From Calditrichaceae bacterium (lineage in GTDB: Bacteria; Calditrichota; Calditrichia; Calditrichales; Calditrichaceae): a DNA stretch of 32,147 nucleotides. Position numbers and translations under genes: made by a program. Below, in pieces: positions 18,395-25,892 of the stretch; positions within the stretch are counted from its first letter, which is position 1; every line of letters begins with the position of its first letter. A model generated the notes under the pieces. That model did no database searches, was not told the DNA's origin, and worked only from the letters and a program-made list of their open reading frames with translations. The DNA lies in assembly GCA_016928315.1 (NCBI GenBank), contig JAFGKZ010000176.1, positions 1 through 32,147 on the forward strand, read 5' to 3'.

Positions 18395-19633
18395 ATGGAC
18401 TTAAAAACAGATATCCGAAAGACCGTTCTCGATAACGGTTTAACCATCGTAAGTGAAGCAATTCCGTCGGTACGGTCTGTTTCTGTTGGCGTGTTTATTA
18501 AAACCGGCACGCGTTATGAAAATAAAGAAAATAACGGAATTGCTCATTTTCTTGAACATATGGTTTTTAAGGGTACGAAGAAAAGAAGCGCCTTTAAAAT
18601 TGCTCAATCCCTCGAAGAAGTTGGCGGCAGTTTAAACGCTTATACCAGCAAAGAGCTGACTGTATATTATGCCCATGCTCTGGATTCTCAACTTAGTATC
18701 TGTATGAATGTATTATCGGATATGTTGTGTAATTCACTCTTTCGTGATTCAGATATTGAGAAAGAGAAACTGGTGGTTATGGAAGAAATATCCGCTGTCC
18801 GCGATACGCCGGATGAATATATTTTTGATTTATTTCAGGAACAGCTTTTTCCCAATCAGCCTATTGGATATCCCATACTGGGCACCAGTGAAACCGTTAA
18901 ACAATTTAATCGCGGCACACTGCTGGAATTTTGGGGGCAACATTATTGTCCCAACAATATTATTATCAGCGCTGCCGGTAATCTGCAACATGATAAGCTT
19001 ATAAAATTGGCGCAAAAGAATTTTCATTTTAATAATATCGGTACGAGTGTTTGTTTCCAGCGGCCGGAATCGGCAAAAAAGATCGACCTGGAAATTAATG
19101 AATCGGTCAGTCAATCCCATATTTGCGCCGGTTTGGAAGCATTATCCTATCTTGCCGAAGAGCGGTATAATTTAATCGCGGTGAATGCTTATCTTGGCGG
19201 CGGGATGAGCTCCAAGCTGTTTCAAGTTATCCGGGAAAAACATGGTTTGGCCTATTCTGTTTATTCTTTTGTCGATTTTTACAGTGATACAGGTATGCTG
19301 AGTGTCTACCTTGGTACGGACAAAAAAAATCAGAATAAAGCGTTAAAGATTCTGTTTCGCGAACTTGAAAAGCTTACTAAAAAGGAAATAAGCCCGCCAA
19401 AGGTTAACAAAATTAAAGCGCACTTAAAGGGTAATTTACTATTGGGACTGGAAAGCTCTAACAGGCGCATGACCCGTCTGGCTAAAAATGAAATTTATTA
19501 CGGCCGTCAGATCGGGCTGAAGGAACTGGTATCAAAAATTGATTCTATTTCGCCATCAACTTTATTTGAAATTTCCCGTAAAATATTTGCATTGGATGAT
19601 TTTAATATCATAAAATTAAGTCCATCGAATTAA
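18395..19633 (+). CDS. M16 family zinc metallopeptidase (insulinase/processing-peptidase type)
   Basis: M16 peptidases are clamshell zinc proteases. The inverted zinc motif HFLEH is at residues 51-55, with a downstream acidic ligand at E130/E131 in VVMEEISAVRD. The C-terminal half keeps the inactive-repeat signature LGGGMSSKLFQVIREKHGLA followed by YSVYSF. At 412 residues this is the single-chain form related to YmxG/MPP-beta that often lies next to pnp. There is no signal peptide, so it is probably cytoplasmic. No Shine-Dalgarno is seen; the ATG sits in the 3' arm of a small TCCAT-TTAT-ATGGA hairpin. Translation may depend on coupling to pnp. The substrate is unknown. Confidence 0.93.
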   Translation: MDLKTDIRKTVLDNGLTIVSEAIPSVRSVSVGVFIKTGTRYENKENNGIAHFLEHMVFKGTKKRSAFKIAQSLEEVGGSLNAYTSKELTVYYAHALDSQLSICMNVLSDMLCNSLFRDSDIEKEKLVVMEEISAVRDTPDEYIFDLFQEQLFPNQPIGYPILGTSETVKQFNRGTLLEFWGQHYCPNNIIISAAGNLQHDKLIKLAQKNFHFNNIGTSVCFQRPESAKKIDLEINESVSQSHICAGLEALSYLAEERYNLIAVNAYLGGGMSSKLFQVIREKHGLAYSVYSFVDFYSDTGMLSVYLGTDKKNQNKALKILFRELEKLTKKEISPPKVNKIKAHLKGNLLLGLESSNRRMTRLAKNEIYYGRQIGLKELVSKIDSISPSTLFEISRKIFALDDFNIIKLSPSN

Positions 19634-19645
19634 AATAATACAAAT

Positions 19646-20770
19646 ATGCTAAAAGTCGGATTACTAAAAGAAATTAAACCGCATGAAGGGCGGGTGATGC
19701 TTACGCCGGAGGGCGTTAAAGTTTTGGTTAAAAATGGCATTCCCGTTTATGTGGAAAGTGAAGCTGGAATTAAATGCGGATTTGAAAACGTGCAGTATGA
19801 ACAAAGCGGCGCAACTATTCTTCCCACGATGGAAAAGGTGTTTCAAACTGCTGAATTTGTGTTGCAGGTACTGCCGCCCTCTCCCGTAACGTATGAATTA
19901 TTTACCGAAAAACATATTGTTCTTTCTTTTATGAATATCCAGCAAAGTTCTGAACGCATGAAAGCGCTGGTTGAATCGAAGGCTATTTTTTTAAGCGCAG
20001 AAATGCTGCAGGGTGAGGATGAGCCATATCCGCTTTTAACCGGGATGAGTGAAATTGCCGGTCGTCTGGCTATTCATCAGGCGGCTATGCTGTTAACTGT
20101 TTCGGAAGGCGGTAAAGGGAAACTGCTTTCCGGAGCGGATATTGTAAAACCAGCTACAATAACCATCGTCGGCGCCGGTAAAGCTGGAAGAACTGCTGCA
20201 GTTTTTGCACGCCGCTGCGGCGCTAACGTAAATTTAATCGTTTTAAAAGAAAAAAAACTCGCAAGCCTTTCAGAACAGCTGTCTGATGTACACGTGAAAT
20301 TATATTCAGAAGACGTGTTAAAAGAAATTATGCCGGAAACGGACGTGCTGATTGTTGCCGTCCATTCTCTGCGCAGACAGCATGACATTTTCATTGGCAA
20401 AGATACCATCAATCTGATGGAGCAGGGCAGTGTGGTCATTGATATTTCAGTTGAACAAACCAATGTGGTGGAAACTTCACATGTAACCAGTCATGATAAG
20501 CCAACTTATATTCTGGATGATATTGTTTATTACTGTGTGCCGAATATTGCGGCTGCTGTACCGTTTTCTGCCAGTAAAATTATTACCAAAAAATTATTGC
20601 CATTTATTAAAATTCTGGCTATGAACGGGCTTAAAACTGCGCTGGACCAGGAGCCGGGATTGATTCCCGGAGTAAGTCTCTATAAAGGTAAAGTTACCAA
20701 CCGCTATTGGGCCGAGCATTATGGTTACGAATTCTATAATATTTTTGAGTTGTTGGAATTGAATCTGTAA
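19646..20770 (+). CDS. Alanine dehydrogenase / transhydrogenase-alpha family protein, catalytic residues not conserved
   Basis: The 374-residue protein aligns over its whole length with alanine dehydrogenase. The N-terminal block VGLLKEIKPHEGRVMLTPEG retains the substrate-contacting arginine (R16). MSEIAGRLAIHQAA and the NAD-binding GAGKAG (177-182 region) are clear. However, the two lysines of the KVKEP motif are replaced (QVLPP, Q74 and L76). The catalytic histidine position in FTYLHLA reads SFMNIQQ, and the aspartate of VDVAIDQGG reads IDISVEQTN (E270). NAD binding seems intact but classical alanine deamination is doubtful. It starts 12 nt after the M16 gene in the same operon. Similar divergent members occur in Bacteroidota and are usually labelled alanine dehydrogenase by homology. 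Confidence 0.8.
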   Translation: MLKVGLLKEIKPHEGRVMLTPEGVKVLVKNGIPVYVESEAGIKCGFENVQYEQSGATILPTMEKVFQTAEFVLQVLPPSPVTYELFTEKHIVLSFMNIQQSSERMKALVESKAIFLSAEMLQGEDEPYPLLTGMSEIAGRLAIHQAAMLLTVSEGGKGKLLSGADIVKPATITIVGAGKAGRTAAVFARRCGANVNLIVLKEKKLASLSEQLSDVHVKLYSEDVLKEIMPETDVLIVAVHSLRRQHDIFIGKDTINLMEQGSVVIDISVEQTNVVETSHVTSHDKPTYILDDIVYYCVPNIAAAVPFSASKIITKKLLPFIKILAMNGLKTALDQEPGLIPGVSLYKGKVTNRYWAEHYGYEFYNIFELLELNL

Positions 20771-20773
20771 TCC

Positions 20774-21586
20774 ATGCAAATTTCTCAGATACCAATTATT
20801 AATTATCACAAAATATCTCCATCATTTGATATTGGTATCACCACGCGTCATCCCCGCCAATTCGAGAATGATTTGGAAATTCTTAAATCGTATAAGTTTA
20901 ATACTATTACATTTAGAGATATTACGAATGATGATTCGGAAATATCAAATCCAATAATTATTACGTTTGATGATGCCTATGAAACCATCAAAACATACGC
21001 ATTGCCGATTATGCAATCATTTGGTTACAAAGGCGTTATTTATCCTGTTACTAATTTTATAGGCAGGTATAATGATTGGGATGTGCAGATCGGAAAATTT
21101 AAATTTAAACACTTGGATTGGAAAGAATTGAAAGATATTCAGGAAATAGGATTTGAGATTGGATCACACACCCAATCGCATGAGCTGTTAACACAAATGA
21201 GTTACGAACGGCAGTTCCGCGAATTAAGCCAAAGCAAAAGTGCGTTGGAAGATGCCCTGGGGAAGGAGGTTTGTTCAGTCAGCTATCCCTTTGGCCGGTT
21301 CAATCAGGAAACGATTCAGTGTGCTGAAAAAGCAGGATATAAATATGGACTGGCCTCACTCTATTTTAAACATATTGAAGAAAACAATAGAGTTTATACC
21401 TTAAAACGTTTTAATATTTATCGATTTGATACGGGGAATCAGTTTAAAATGAAAATCGGCATCAAGAACAGCCAATATATTTATTATCGTGATTGGCTGA
21501 TGCAGAAGGGCGGATTAGGCACGGCTTTGCTGCAATCCCTTAGAAAACGTATGAATCCAAATGGTATAATAAAAATTAATCCATGA
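20774..21586 (+). CDS. Polysaccharide deacetylase (NodB homology, CE4) family protein
   Basis: CE4 enzymes remove N- or O-acetyl groups from glycans. The NodB motifs are present: TFDD (64-67) with catalytic/metal aspartates, SHTQSH (131-136) with metal ligands H132 and H136, and SYPFGRF (170-176). The 270-residue protein has no evident signal peptide, so it may act on an intracellular or membrane-linked precursor. The ATG is 3 nt after the preceding stop and its 3' end overlaps nfo by 4 nt (ATGA), placing it in the same run of genes. Substrate unknown; a link to the surface-glycan operon 15 kb upstream is only conjecture. Confidence 0.87.
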   Translation: MQISQIPIINYHKISPSFDIGITTRHPRQFENDLEILKSYKFNTITFRDITNDDSEISNPIIITFDDAYETIKTYALPIMQSFGYKGVIYPVTNFIGRYNDWDVQIGKFKFKHLDWKELKDIQEIGFEIGSHTQSHELLTQMSYERQFRELSQSKSALEDALGKEVCSVSYPFGRFNQETIQCAEKAGYKYGLASLYFKHIEENNRVYTLKRFNIYRFDTGNQFKMKIGIKNSQYIYYRDWLMQKGGLGTALLQSLRKRMNPNGIIKINP

Positions 21587-22425
21587 AAATAGGCTGTCAT
21601 ATTTCTATCCGCGGCGGTATCGAAAATAGTGTTCAACGCGCCAGTGAACTTGGCTGCGAATCCTTTCAGATTTTTACGCAGAATCAGCGGCAATGGATTT
21701 CAAAAATTTACAGTAAAACTGAAATTCAAGCATTCCGAAATGCAAAAAATAAGTTTGAGTACAAAAGTACAGATATTATTTCGCATGGATCTTATTTAAT
21801 AAACCTTTGTGCCAATGAACCGGATAAATTAACTAAATCCCGTCAGGCGTTTTTAGAGGAGCTTAAACGCTGTGATGCATTAGGAATTAGCGCTGTTGTG
21901 ATTCATCCCGGCGCCCATGGCGGAAACGGGAATGAGTGGGGAATTAAGACCATTGCGGATTCGCTTAATGAGATTCTAAAAGTATACACACCCCATGTAA
22001 AAATATTGCTGGAAACCATCGCAGGACAGGGAACCGGGATCGGCTATACGTTTGAACAATTGGCCGCTATTCGTAATCAGGTTTATCAAAAGGATGCGGT
22101 TGGTTTTTGTCTGGATACCTGCCATATTTTTTCAGCCGGCTATGCTATCCGTAATGATAATGAGTGGGATGCTGTTATCCGGCAGATAAATGCGGCTATA
22201 AATATTGATAATATTAAAGCTATTCACCTGAACGATTGTAAATATGAGTGCGGCAGCAAAAAGGATCGCCATGCAGCTATTAGTGATGGATATATTGGAT
22301 TTGATGGATTTAGGTCACTTATCAATAGAAATGAATTTAAAAATATTCCGGCAGTACTGGAAGTTCCCGGCGGAGATGGCGTGTTCAGGGATAACATAAA
22401 AATGCTAAAGGCAATGCGCTACTAA
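21583..22425 (+). CDS. nfo: Endonuclease IV (AP endonuclease)
   Basis: Endonuclease IV cuts DNA at abasic sites in base excision repair. The trinuclear zinc ligands of the TIM-barrel family are all visible: H68 (ISHGSYLINL), H108 (VIHPGAHGG), E144 (LLETIAGQG), D178 and H181 (CLDTCHIF), H215 (IHLNDCK), D228 and H230 (KKDRHAAI), and E260 (VLEVPGGDG). The length of 280 residues is standard. The start codon overlaps the deacetylase stop (ATGA). Its stop codon directly abuts the stop codon of dnaA on the other strand, leaving no space for a terminator between them. Confidence 0.97.
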   Translation: MKIGCHISIRGGIENSVQRASELGCESFQIFTQNQRQWISKIYSKTEIQAFRNAKNKFEYKSTDIISHGSYLINLCANEPDKLTKSRQAFLEELKRCDALGISAVVIHPGAHGGNGNEWGIKTIADSLNEILKVYTPHVKILLETIAGQGTGIGYTFEQLAAIRNQVYQKDAVGFCLDTCHIFSAGYAIRNDNEWDAVIRQINAAINIDNIKAIHLNDCKYECGSKKDRHAAISDGYIGFDGFRSLINRNEFKNIPAVLEVPGGDGVFRDNIKMLKAMRY

Positions 22426-23823
22426 TTACTTGTTATATCCCAGGTGTCGTTTCATCGATTCAATTTTCTGACGATAGGCTACATCATCTTTAAGCCTGTC
22501 ATCCACACATTCCAGGGCATGGATCACAGTGGTATGATCTCTTCCGCCAAAATGCAAACCAATGGTAACAAGAGAATAGCTGGTTAACTGTTTCGATAAA
22601 TACATGGCGGCCTGGCGTGCCTGTACAATATCTTTTTTGCGGGTCTTTGCCCTAAGCTGATCAACCGGCAAGCTAAAAATCTGGGAAGTATACTCCATGA
22701 TGCGTTCGATGGTTAAAATGGATTTATCGGGTCTGGCAATTTCGGACACGATGGTGCGGGCAAGCTCAAGAGTCGGTTCGGCTGCAGTAAAAGTAACCTG
22801 AGCAAGAATTTTAGTTAAAGCACCTTCCAGCTCACGGACATTATCAGTGAGATTAGCGGCCAGGTATTCCAGTATTTCTCCCGGAATCGAGAGATCGCTT
22901 TCTTCACATTTATGGCGCAGAATAGCCAACCGTGTTTCAAATTCCGGCGGCTGAATATCAACAACCAGCCCCCATTTAAAACGGGAAATCATCCTTTCTT
23001 CGAGGGTGACCAATTCATTTACGGGACGATCGGATGTTAAAATAATCTGTTTGCCGTTCTGATGTAAATCGTTAAATGTATGAAAAAATTCTTCCTGAGT
23101 TTTACCTTTATTTGAAAAAAATTGAATGTCATCAATCAGTAAAATATCACAGGAACGATAAAAGGCTGAAAATTCAGAAACTTTATTTTGCTGTATGGCC
23201 GTAATAAAATGGGAAGTAAATGTTTCGCTGGATGCATAAAAAACTTTTGCAGATGGTTTTCTCAATTTTACGTGATTACCAATGGCCTGAACCAGGTGGG
23301 TTTTTCCAAGTCCGGTGCCTCCATAAATGATCAGAGGATTGTAATTGGTTTTCCCGGGACTATCGGCAACTGCCCGGCTGGCAGCGTAAGCAAAATTATT
23401 ACTATCACCAACAATAAAACTTTCAAATAAATACCGATCGTTAATAGGTGTATAATAGGGTGAATTAATCTCAATGCTGGACGGCATTTTTATTTCGCCG
23501 CGATGGTGTTGACTCCAGTCGTCGGAATTATACGGAGAACTTTCAGAATCATTATTTTTTACAACATATTTTATTTTTTTGCTTTCGCCTAAAATTTGTG
23601 CGATTGCATTTTGCATTAGATTGGGATAATGATTATCGATCCATTCACAAAAAAAACGATTGGGAACTGATAATTCTAATGAGTCATCTGTTAAAGAAAT
23701 TATTTGCATGGGTTCAAACCATGTTTTATAACTTCGCTGATTAATGTTTTCCTTAATGATATTTTTGATGCTGCCCCAAATAGAATCTGAACTTAAAATA
23801 CTCTCAGCCGCGTTCGTCGACAT
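22426..23823 (-). CDS. dnaA: Chromosomal replication initiator protein DnaA
   Basis: DnaA binds 9-mer boxes and melts the origin to start replication. The 465-residue protein shows domain I (about 1-85), a variable linker (about 86-125) and the AAA+ domain with Walker A GGTGLGKTH (168-176) and Walker B ILLIDD (227-232). Domain IV carries the DNA-binding signature HFGGRDHTTVIHALE (424-438). Start ATG is supported by GGGA a few nt upstream on the - strand. It stands alone on the - strand here; dnaN is not adjacent. The AT-rich region upstream contains DnaA boxes, so autoregulation and an origin function are likely. Confidence 0.98.
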   Translation of the reverse strand: MSTNAAESILSSDSIWGSIKNIIKENINQRSYKTWFEPMQIISLTDDSLELSVPNRFFCEWIDNHYPNLMQNAIAQILGESKKIKYVVKNNDSESSPYNSDDWSQHHRGEIKMPSSIEINSPYYTPINDRYLFESFIVGDSNNFAYAASRAVADSPGKTNYNPLIIYGGTGLGKTHLVQAIGNHVKLRKPSAKVFYASSETFTSHFITAIQQNKVSEFSAFYRSCDILLIDDIQFFSNKGKTQEEFFHTFNDLHQNGKQIILTSDRPVNELVTLEERMISRFKWGLVVDIQPPEFETRLAILRHKCEESDLSIPGEILEYLAANLTDNVRELEGALTKILAQVTFTAAEPTLELARTIVSEIARPDKSILTIERIMEYTSQIFSLPVDQLRAKTRKKDIVQARQAAMYLSKQLTSYSLVTIGLHFGGRDHTTVIHALECVDDRLKDDVAYRQKIESMKRHLGYNK

Positions 23824-23855
23824 TTTTCTTCCCTTAAATGCTAATAATTAATCCA

Positions 23856-23864
23856 TTATCCACA
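23856..23864 (+). promoter_or_regulatory. DnaA box, perfect match
   Basis: TTATCCACA is the consensus 9-mer bound by DnaA. It lies 33 nt upstream of the dnaA start codon, well placed for autoregulation of dnaA and as part of an origin. Confidence 0.75.
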
Positions 23865-24039
23865 ATAATTCAACTATACTCTCAAATATATATCAATATA
23901 AACCACTAAAAAGCAATGATTAAGATTCCCTAGAAAAAAATCCTAATTCATTGGATTTACTCGATTTATAACCTATTCTTCTTGATGGGAATTTTAAATT
24001 CGATTTTTATGTCTCGTGTGGAGTGTGAATAGTTTAAGG

Positions 24040-24048
24040 ATATCCACA
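24040..24048 (+). promoter_or_regulatory. DnaA box, one mismatch
   Basis: ATATCCACA differs from the consensus TTATCCACA only at the first base. It has the same orientation as the perfect box and pairs with another near-match 11 nt downstream. Confidence 0.55.
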
Positions 24049-24050
24049 GT

Positions 24051-24059
24051 TTTTCCACA
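24051..24059 (+). promoter_or_regulatory. DnaA box, one mismatch
   Basis: TTTTCCACA differs from TTATCCACA at the third base only. It starts 11 nt after the neighbouring near-match, which would put both on the same face of the helix. Confidence 0.5.
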
Positions 24060-24284
24060 ATCAGCATTTTGCTTTATTAGAATTTTGTGATTCCTTTTTT
24101 AAAATGCAAGCGAACAGAGAATTATTTTTCCATATTTTTAGTATTTTTTTTGAGATTGTCTTCAAATTATTTAATTGAGATGTTTCACGAATCACTTTAA
24201 AAAATCAAATACCTTACTGCAAATATTTAAATATTTTTTTATTTCATTGCAAAGTCGATAAATGCTCTCAATTGGTAAAGTTAA

Positions 24285-24313
24285 TTGCGCAATATGATAA
24301 CAATACCTAAATT
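24285..24313 (+). promoter_or_regulatory. Possible sigma70-like promoter for the ridA cluster
   Basis: TTGCGC and TAAATT are separated by 17 nt, and the -10 element ends 36 nt before the ridA ATG. Each element has about two mismatches to consensus. In a sequence this AT-rich such matches arise easily, so this is only a candidate. Confidence 0.25.
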
Positions 24314-24349
24314 CAAAATTAGTTATTATTCTTTGATGTGGAGCGTTGT

Positions 24350-24730
24350 ATGAACTTAAAATGTATTAAAACCAAAAATGCACCTGAGCCGATTGGGCCC
24401 TATTCTCAGGCGGTCGAATCCAATAATTTTATTTTTACATCGGGTCAGATTGCCATCAAACCTTCAACCGGGCAGCTGTTAAATGGCAATGTGCAGGAAC
24501 AAACCCGCTTGGTATTAGATAATTTAAAATCGGTATTATCAGCCGCTGGTTCAGGCATGGATCAGATTGTAAAGACCACCATTTATTTGAATAATATGGA
24601 TGATTTTCCTCAAGTAAATGCAGTGTATTCTGAATACTTTACTGACAGCTTTCCGGCCAGGTCTACAGTTGAAGTTAGCCGGTTACCTAAAAACGTGCTT
24701 GTTGAAATTGATTGTATAGCTGCCAAATGA
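24350..24730 (+). CDS. ridA: RidA family reactive enamine/imine deaminase
   Basis: RidA hydrolyses reactive 2-aminoacrylate and related enamines made by PLP enzymes. The 126-residue protein has APEPIGPYSQAV near the N-terminus, FTSGQIAIKP, and the C-terminal block FPARSTVEVSRLPKN with the catalytic arginine R104 and E119 in VEID. A GTG start at 24338 would add four residues; the ATG at 24350 is preferred because GGAG lies 6 nt before it and it gives the usual family N-terminus. It forms a homotrimer in known members. Its stop overlaps the next start (ATGA), so it leads a coupled gene run. Confidence 0.95.
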   Translation: MNLKCIKTKNAPEPIGPYSQAVESNNFIFTSGQIAIKPSTGQLLNGNVQEQTRLVLDNLKSVLSAAGSGMDQIVKTTIYLNNMDDFPQVNAVYSEYFTDSFPARSTVEVSRLPKNVLVEIDCIAAK

Positions 24731-25485
24731 TGATTGCGAAGATGCTATTTAAAACTAATTTTGTTTTAGTTTTTATTTTTTTATTTATGCGTTTTTCATA
24801 TTCGCAGGAAAGCGATACTACTAATATAGTTTTTACTGATTCCTGTTTATCTGTTCCCGGGGCTATTACACGATCATTACTTATTCCAGGTATGGGACAG
24901 TTATACCAGGAACGGTTGGGTCATGCCGCTTTTTTTTACGGTACGGCTTTTGTTTTCTATTACAATACTTTTTTCTATCTGTATAAATATGATAAAACTG
25001 ATCACAAGAATTACTATAATAAATTTCGCAGAAATTTGAGCGCTGCCGTATTTTTTCATGTATTAAATATTTTTGATGCTACGGACGCCGCCCTGCATGA
25101 TTGTCCTACTGGCTGGCAGGGAAGATTGCTAAGTGATGAACCGTTAAAATCGCCCTGGGGAGCCGTTGTACGCTCCGCTGTTATACCCGGCTGGGGACAG
25201 TTATACAATGAATCTTATCTCAAAGCAGCCGGTTATATGGCGGTTGATGGTTTCCTTTTTTATAAAATCAGGACCTATGATATTAAGTATCGTCATACGG
25301 ATAAAACAGGATACCGTGATAAGCGTTCTAAATACAGCTGGTATTTTGGCGTAGCCTATTTATTAACAATGGCTGACGCTTATGCCGGCGCTTACCTGTA
25401 TAAATTTGATAAAGCGATGCGGATGACGGTTTTGCCAGTTATTGAAAATGATACGGTTGGAGTATGCTTAAGTGTTAGATTCTAA
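24727..25485 (+). CDS. DUF5683-type membrane protein with internal duplication
   Basis: No experimentally defined function is known. The protein (252 residues from the preferred ATG, which overlaps the ridA stop as ATGA) begins with a signal or anchor segment (FVLVFIFLFMRFSYSQ). It contains two copies of an RSxxIPGxGQLY motif: ITRSLLIPGMGQLYQE near residue 50 and VVRSAVIPGWGQLYNE near residue 150. Each is followed by hydrophobic segments and a Y/K/D-rich hydrophilic loop. The motif is that of DUF5683 and resembles TM2-like small membrane modules. It is common in Bacteroidota-type genomes and probably sits in the envelope. The next gene overlaps its 3' end by 14 nt. Confidence 0.72.
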   Translation: MMIAKMLFKTNFVLVFIFLFMRFSYSQESDTTNIVFTDSCLSVPGAITRSLLIPGMGQLYQERLGHAAFFYGTAFVFYYNTFFYLYKYDKTDHKNYYNKFRRNLSAAVFFHVLNIFDATDAALHDCPTGWQGRLLSDEPLKSPWGAVVRSAVIPGWGQLYNESYLKAAGYMAVDGFLFYKIRTYDIKYRHTDKTGYRDKRSKYSWYFGVAYLLTMADAYAGAYLYKFDKAMRMTVLPVIENDTVGVCLSVRF

Positions 25486-25891
25486 AATTAAAATTATCCT
25501 CGTTTTAATTATGTCATACACAACCGCTTCTGTGTATGCGTTTCCGTTAAAAATGTATGAAAACCTGCGGGCTCAACAAGATAGTGTTTCGATTGAAAGT
25601 AAACCAATAACCGAAACAAATATACAATTGGATCGTTGGATTTCTGCTGATAAGGGCTATCATCTAATTGGCAGTCTTATCAGTACGACAGGAATAAGCC
25701 GTTCATGCATGCAGTTTGCAGATATAAAAAAAGAAAAATCGATCTGGATGGGCGCAGGAATTACATTCACTCTGGGATTGGGTAAAGAATTCTGGGATGG
25801 GCATAAAAAAAATAATATTTTCTCGTGGAAAGATTTATCCGCAGATATACTTGGTATTTTAATAGGTACAGTTTTATTACAAATTGACTAA
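25472..25891 (+). CDS. YfiM/DUF2279-like envelope protein
   Basis: A 139-residue protein with an N-terminal signal-like segment (KIIKIILVLIMSY-type, ending near VYAFP). The C-terminal block DKGYHLIGSLISTTG ... GAGITFTLGLGKEFWDG ... FSWKDLSADILGILIG matches the YfiM/DUF2279 pattern of predicted periplasmic or membrane-associated proteins. Function is not established. The start is GTG, 14 nt inside the end of the DUF5683 gene; this is the first start in frame that gives a complete signal segment. The PHP-domain gene starts 1 nt after its stop. Co-occurrence with DUF5683 here suggests a shared envelope role. Confidence 0.68.
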   Translation: MLDSKIKIILVLIMSYTTASVYAFPLKMYENLRAQQDSVSIESKPITETNIQLDRWISADKGYHLIGSLISTTGISRSCMQFADIKKEKSIWMGAGITFTLGLGKEFWDGHKKNNIFSWKDLSADILGILIGTVLLQID

Positions 25892-25892
25892 T

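Larger units (their letters stand above)
23824..24337. other. Candidate replication origin (oriC) / dnaA upstream region
   Basis: This is the only gene-free stretch over 300 nt in the window. It is extremely AT-rich and lies directly upstream of dnaA, the commonest bacterial oriC location. One perfect DnaA box and two with one mismatch are present, all in the same orientation. The latter two start 11 nt apart, about one helical turn. A run of A/T tracts around 24110-24245, including AAATATTTAAATATTTTTTT from 24221, could act as the unwinding element. No open reading frame or RNA gene was recognised. With few boxes it could also be only the dnaA promoter region. Absence of dnaN nearby weakens the case slightly. 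Confidence 0.5.

Noticed and set aside
24017-24030. TGTGGAGTG as a reverse-orientation DnaA box
   Set aside because: It has three mismatches to TGTGGATAA, too many to call.
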